Assembly: GCF_000381925.1 (NCBI RefSeq)
Contig: NZ_KB907307.1
Location: 4,650,001-4,714,000, forward strand
DNA: 64,000 nt
Source of the DNA: Nocardia sp. BMG111209
GTDB lineage: Bacteria > Actinomycetota > Actinomycetes > Mycobacteriales > Mycobacteriaceae
Reading direction: 5' to 3'
Under the pieces are notes generated by a model. That model saw only the letters and a program-made list of their open reading frames with translations. It had not been told where the DNA came from and made no database searches. The position numbers and the translations under genes were made by a program. This document shows positions 62,386-64,000 of the stretch, piece after piece (positions within the stretch are counted from its first letter, which is position 1; each line of letters opens with the position of its first letter).

Positions 62386-62883
62386 TCAGTTGCCCGGCGC
62401 CGGCGCCGTGGTCGAGGCGCCGGAGTCGCAGACCGGGGGTGCGCCGCCCTGCATCTGGAGCAGGGCGCAGAAGGTCGCCTGGGTGACCTGCCAGGTGCCG
62501 TCGGTCCGGATCGCGCCGCCCTTGCGGTTGCGCAGCATCGGCAGGCCGCCGAACGAGACGGTGAAGATCACGTCGGCGCTGTTCGGGCCGGTGCTCGCGA
62601 CATCCGAGACGGTCACCCGCGATTTCTTGGCGACCACGGATTCGGCCCGATCGTTCAGTGCCTGGGTGAACGCCTGGCCGTTCTCCAGCAACGCGGGCTT
62701 CTCCTCGACCGGGATCGAGGTGCTGAAGAAGCGGTCGTAGGTATCGATCACGGCCTGCCGGACCTCCGGCGACGTGCCGGTGTTGTTCGCGATCTTCGAA
62801 CTGCCGCCGCAGCCGGCGAGGGTCACGACCGTGGCCACCGCGGCGACGGCCGCGACGACGCGGGGAAACCTCCGGACCAGCAT
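62386..62883 (-). CDS. Mtb12-like secreted low-molecular-weight antigen (lipoprotein)
   Basis: 165 residues with signal peptide VRRFPRVVAAVAAVATVVTLAGCGG and lipobox LAGC. The mature part (VRQAVIDTYDRFFSTSIPVEEKPALLENGQAFTQAL.., VSDVASTGPNSADVIFTVSFGGLPML.., TWQVTQATFCALLQMQG) is that of mycobacterial MTB12/CFP-2, a cystatin-like fold. Two cysteines (FCALL and PPVCDS) may be disulfide-bonded. A Pro/Ala end TTAPAPGN closes it. Function in relatives: an immunogenic envelope protein of unknown role. Downstream of the MFS gene on the same strand. Confidence 0.88.
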   Translation of the reverse strand: MLVRRFPRVVAAVAAVATVVTLAGCGGSSKIANNTGTSPEVRQAVIDTYDRFFSTSIPVEEKPALLENGQAFTQALNDRAESVVAKKSRVTVSDVASTGPNSADVIFTVSFGGLPMLRNRKGGAIRTDGTWQVTQATFCALLQMQGGAPPVCDSGASTTAPAPGN

Positions 62884-62942
62884 GGGCGCCTCCCGAGTGG
62901 AATGGACACATTCGGCAGGTCGAGCCTACACCTGGCAATTGC

Positions 62943-64000
62943 TCAGTTATCGGACTCGGGTTCGTAGCCGGACCGGTCTCCGCCGCGCCACATCGACACC
63001 GCCGCACCCGCCGCGGCGACCAGGATCAGGATGCCGGACACCAGCAGGGCGACGTCCAGCCCGCGGTGGAAGGCCTCGAACGCCGCGCCGATGACCTGAT
63101 CGACGATCGGGCCGTAGGAGGCGCGATCCGCCAGGTCGCCACCGTTGGGCACGGCCCCGGTCTCGATCGCGTCGATGATGATCGACTGAAAGTTGGCCGG
63201 GATCTGCAACTCGTTCAGCCGGTCGACCAGGTCCGCGTTGAGGAACGAGTTGACCAGCGCGCCGAGCGCCGCCACCCCGACCACCGCGCCGACCTGTCGC
63301 ATGGTGTTGGTGGCGGCCGCCGCCATCCCGGACTGCTCGGCGGGGACCCCGGCCAGTACCGCGGAGGTCAACGGCACCACCGCGATACCGAAACCCAGCC
63401 CGGCCACCGTGAGCGACAGCGCCAGCGGCGTGAAATCCACATGGGTGCCGAGGAATTCGCGGGACAGCAGGATGCCCGCCGCGGCCAGTACACAGCCCAC
63501 GATCAGCGGCGTGCGCGACCCGCGCACCGCCACCCAGAAGCCCGCCAGCAGCGAGCCGAGCACGATCGACACGGCCATCGGCGCGAAGACCGCCGCCGTC
63601 CGCCAGCCCGAATAACCCACCGCCTCCTGGAGATACAGCGCCGTGAAGAAGAAGATCGAGAAGATCCCGAAGTACACCGCGAACGCCACGATCAGCGCGC
63701 TGCGCACCGAGGGCCGGCGCAGATAACGGAAGTCGAACATCGGATTCGGCACGCGCAGTTCGACATACAGGAACGCGGCGAACGCGAGCGCGCCGATCAC
63801 GAACAGCGTGATCACCGAGGCGGCCCCGTAACCCACCTGCTCACCGGAGATCCCGGCGTAGATCACGCAGCCGAGGAAGGCCGAGCCGAGGACGAATCCG
63901 GCCCAATCCAGGCTCCCCGGTCGCGGATCGGCGCTCTCCGGCACCCAGCGCACCGCGGCGGCCAGCACGAGGACCGCGACGATCACGTTGAACCAGAACA
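62943..64000 (-). CDS. MFS exporter, DHA2 family, C-terminal part (5' end outside window)
   Basis: The visible 352 residues contain about eight membrane helices (VIVAVLVLAAAVRWVPESADP, VITLFVIGALAFAAFLYVELR, YFGIFSIFFFTALYLQEAVGYSGW and others) and the pattern of fourteen-helix DHA2 transporters, for example LTVAGLGFGIAVVPLTSAVLAGVPAEQSGMAAAATNTMRQVGAVVGVAAL. Antiporter motif C and motif A lie outside the window. Likely multidrug export; substrate unknown. 59 bp upstream of the Mtb12-like gene, which may be co-transcribed. Confidence 0.88.
   Translation of the reverse strand, partial: FWFNVIVAVLVLAAAVRWVPESADPRPGSLDWAGFVLGSAFLGCVIYAGISGEQVGYGAASVITLFVIGALAFAAFLYVELRVPNPMFDFRYLRRPSVRSALIVAFAVYFGIFSIFFFTALYLQEAVGYSGWRTAAVFAPMAVSIVLGSLLAGFWVAVRGSRTPLIVGCVLAAAGILLSREFLGTHVDFTPLALSLTVAGLGFGIAVVPLTSAVLAGVPAEQSGMAAAATNTMRQVGAVVGVAALGALVNSFLNADLVDRLNELQIPANFQSIIIDAIETGAVPNGGDLADRASYGPIVDQVIGAAFEAFHRGLDVALLVSGILILVAAAGAAVSMWRGGDRSGYEPESDN

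Overview
The window is high-GC actinobacterial DNA, very probably from Nocardia or a close mycolate-making relative. The basis is gene content: a KasA/KasB-type ketosynthase beside a DesA1-type desaturase, an Mtb12-like lipoprotein, EspG- and PPE-like type VII secretion accessory genes, a Kgd-type multifunctional 2-oxoglutarate enzyme, a PtpB-like phosphatase, several FadE/FadD enzymes, and frequent GTG or leaderless starts. From memory, deaD, the nuclease-helicase gene, kgd and the EmrB-type exporter also lie near one another in the Rv1248c-Rv1253 region of M. tuberculosis, so part of this window looks like an expanded version of that neighbourhood. I saw no rRNA, tRNA, CRISPR array, insertion sequence, integrase or attachment site.

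Layout. 1-1880: divergent mycolate genes (kas fragment, desA1). 1908-9445: mostly small independent genes (VIT-family metal transporter, zinc-finger proteins, Ogt, RibD-like reductase, EthA/MymA-type monooxygenase, flavin-binding protein, GNAT). 9774-10830: a repeat-built exported protein whose last 47 bp are triplicated. 10836-13151: a paired acyl-CoA dehydrogenase operon. 13354-18742: a secreted protein, DEAD-box helicase, nitrilase, phosphoribosyltransferase, a stop-to-stop tandem array, and a gamma carbonic anhydrase. 18833-21341: ESX accessory operon. 21369-27491: lipase, methyltransferase, and a 1451-residue nuclease-helicase. 27496-34928: amino-acid deaminase/aldolase-like protein, HTH-less TetR-like protein, ptpB, truncated adenylating enzyme, crotonase, glutathione transferase-like protein, VOC protein, AraC regulator. 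34988-41834: EcsC-ATPase-permease set and a fused double ABC exporter. 42020-48382: kgd, then a PadR-controlled exporter. 48527-51640: divergent sulfite-oxidase-like enzyme and HtrA protease. 51788-56282: dhaK-dhaL-dhaM with a PTS fusion. 56407-62377: FadD15-like ligase, then a monooxygenase-SDR-esterase operon with a divergent TetR regulator. 62386-64000: Mtb12-like lipoprotein and the 3' part of another MFS exporter.

The most unusual gene is at 23136-27491. It is a full-length member of the TM0106 RecB-like nuclease/helicase family in which acidic and P-loop residues appear replaced in every enzymatic domain (DFEGD-type motif to AVAGS, Walker A Lys to Arg, Walker B DE to AD, RecB DxK region to YAA). 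The scaffold and Fe-S-type cysteines remain, and a pentapeptide-repeat-like tract of about 27 units lies inside the nuclease region. Other apparently disarmed proteins occur in the same window: an acyl-adenylate enzyme ending at its hinge, a TetR-like ligand domain without a DNA-binding head, and an ABC ATPase with a poor signature motif. A second theme is short tandem duplication centred on gene ends: a 47-bp triplication containing a stop codon, a 12-unit array running from one stop codon to the next, and a 23-bp duplication of a start region. I also propose several operator palindromes and four strong terminators.
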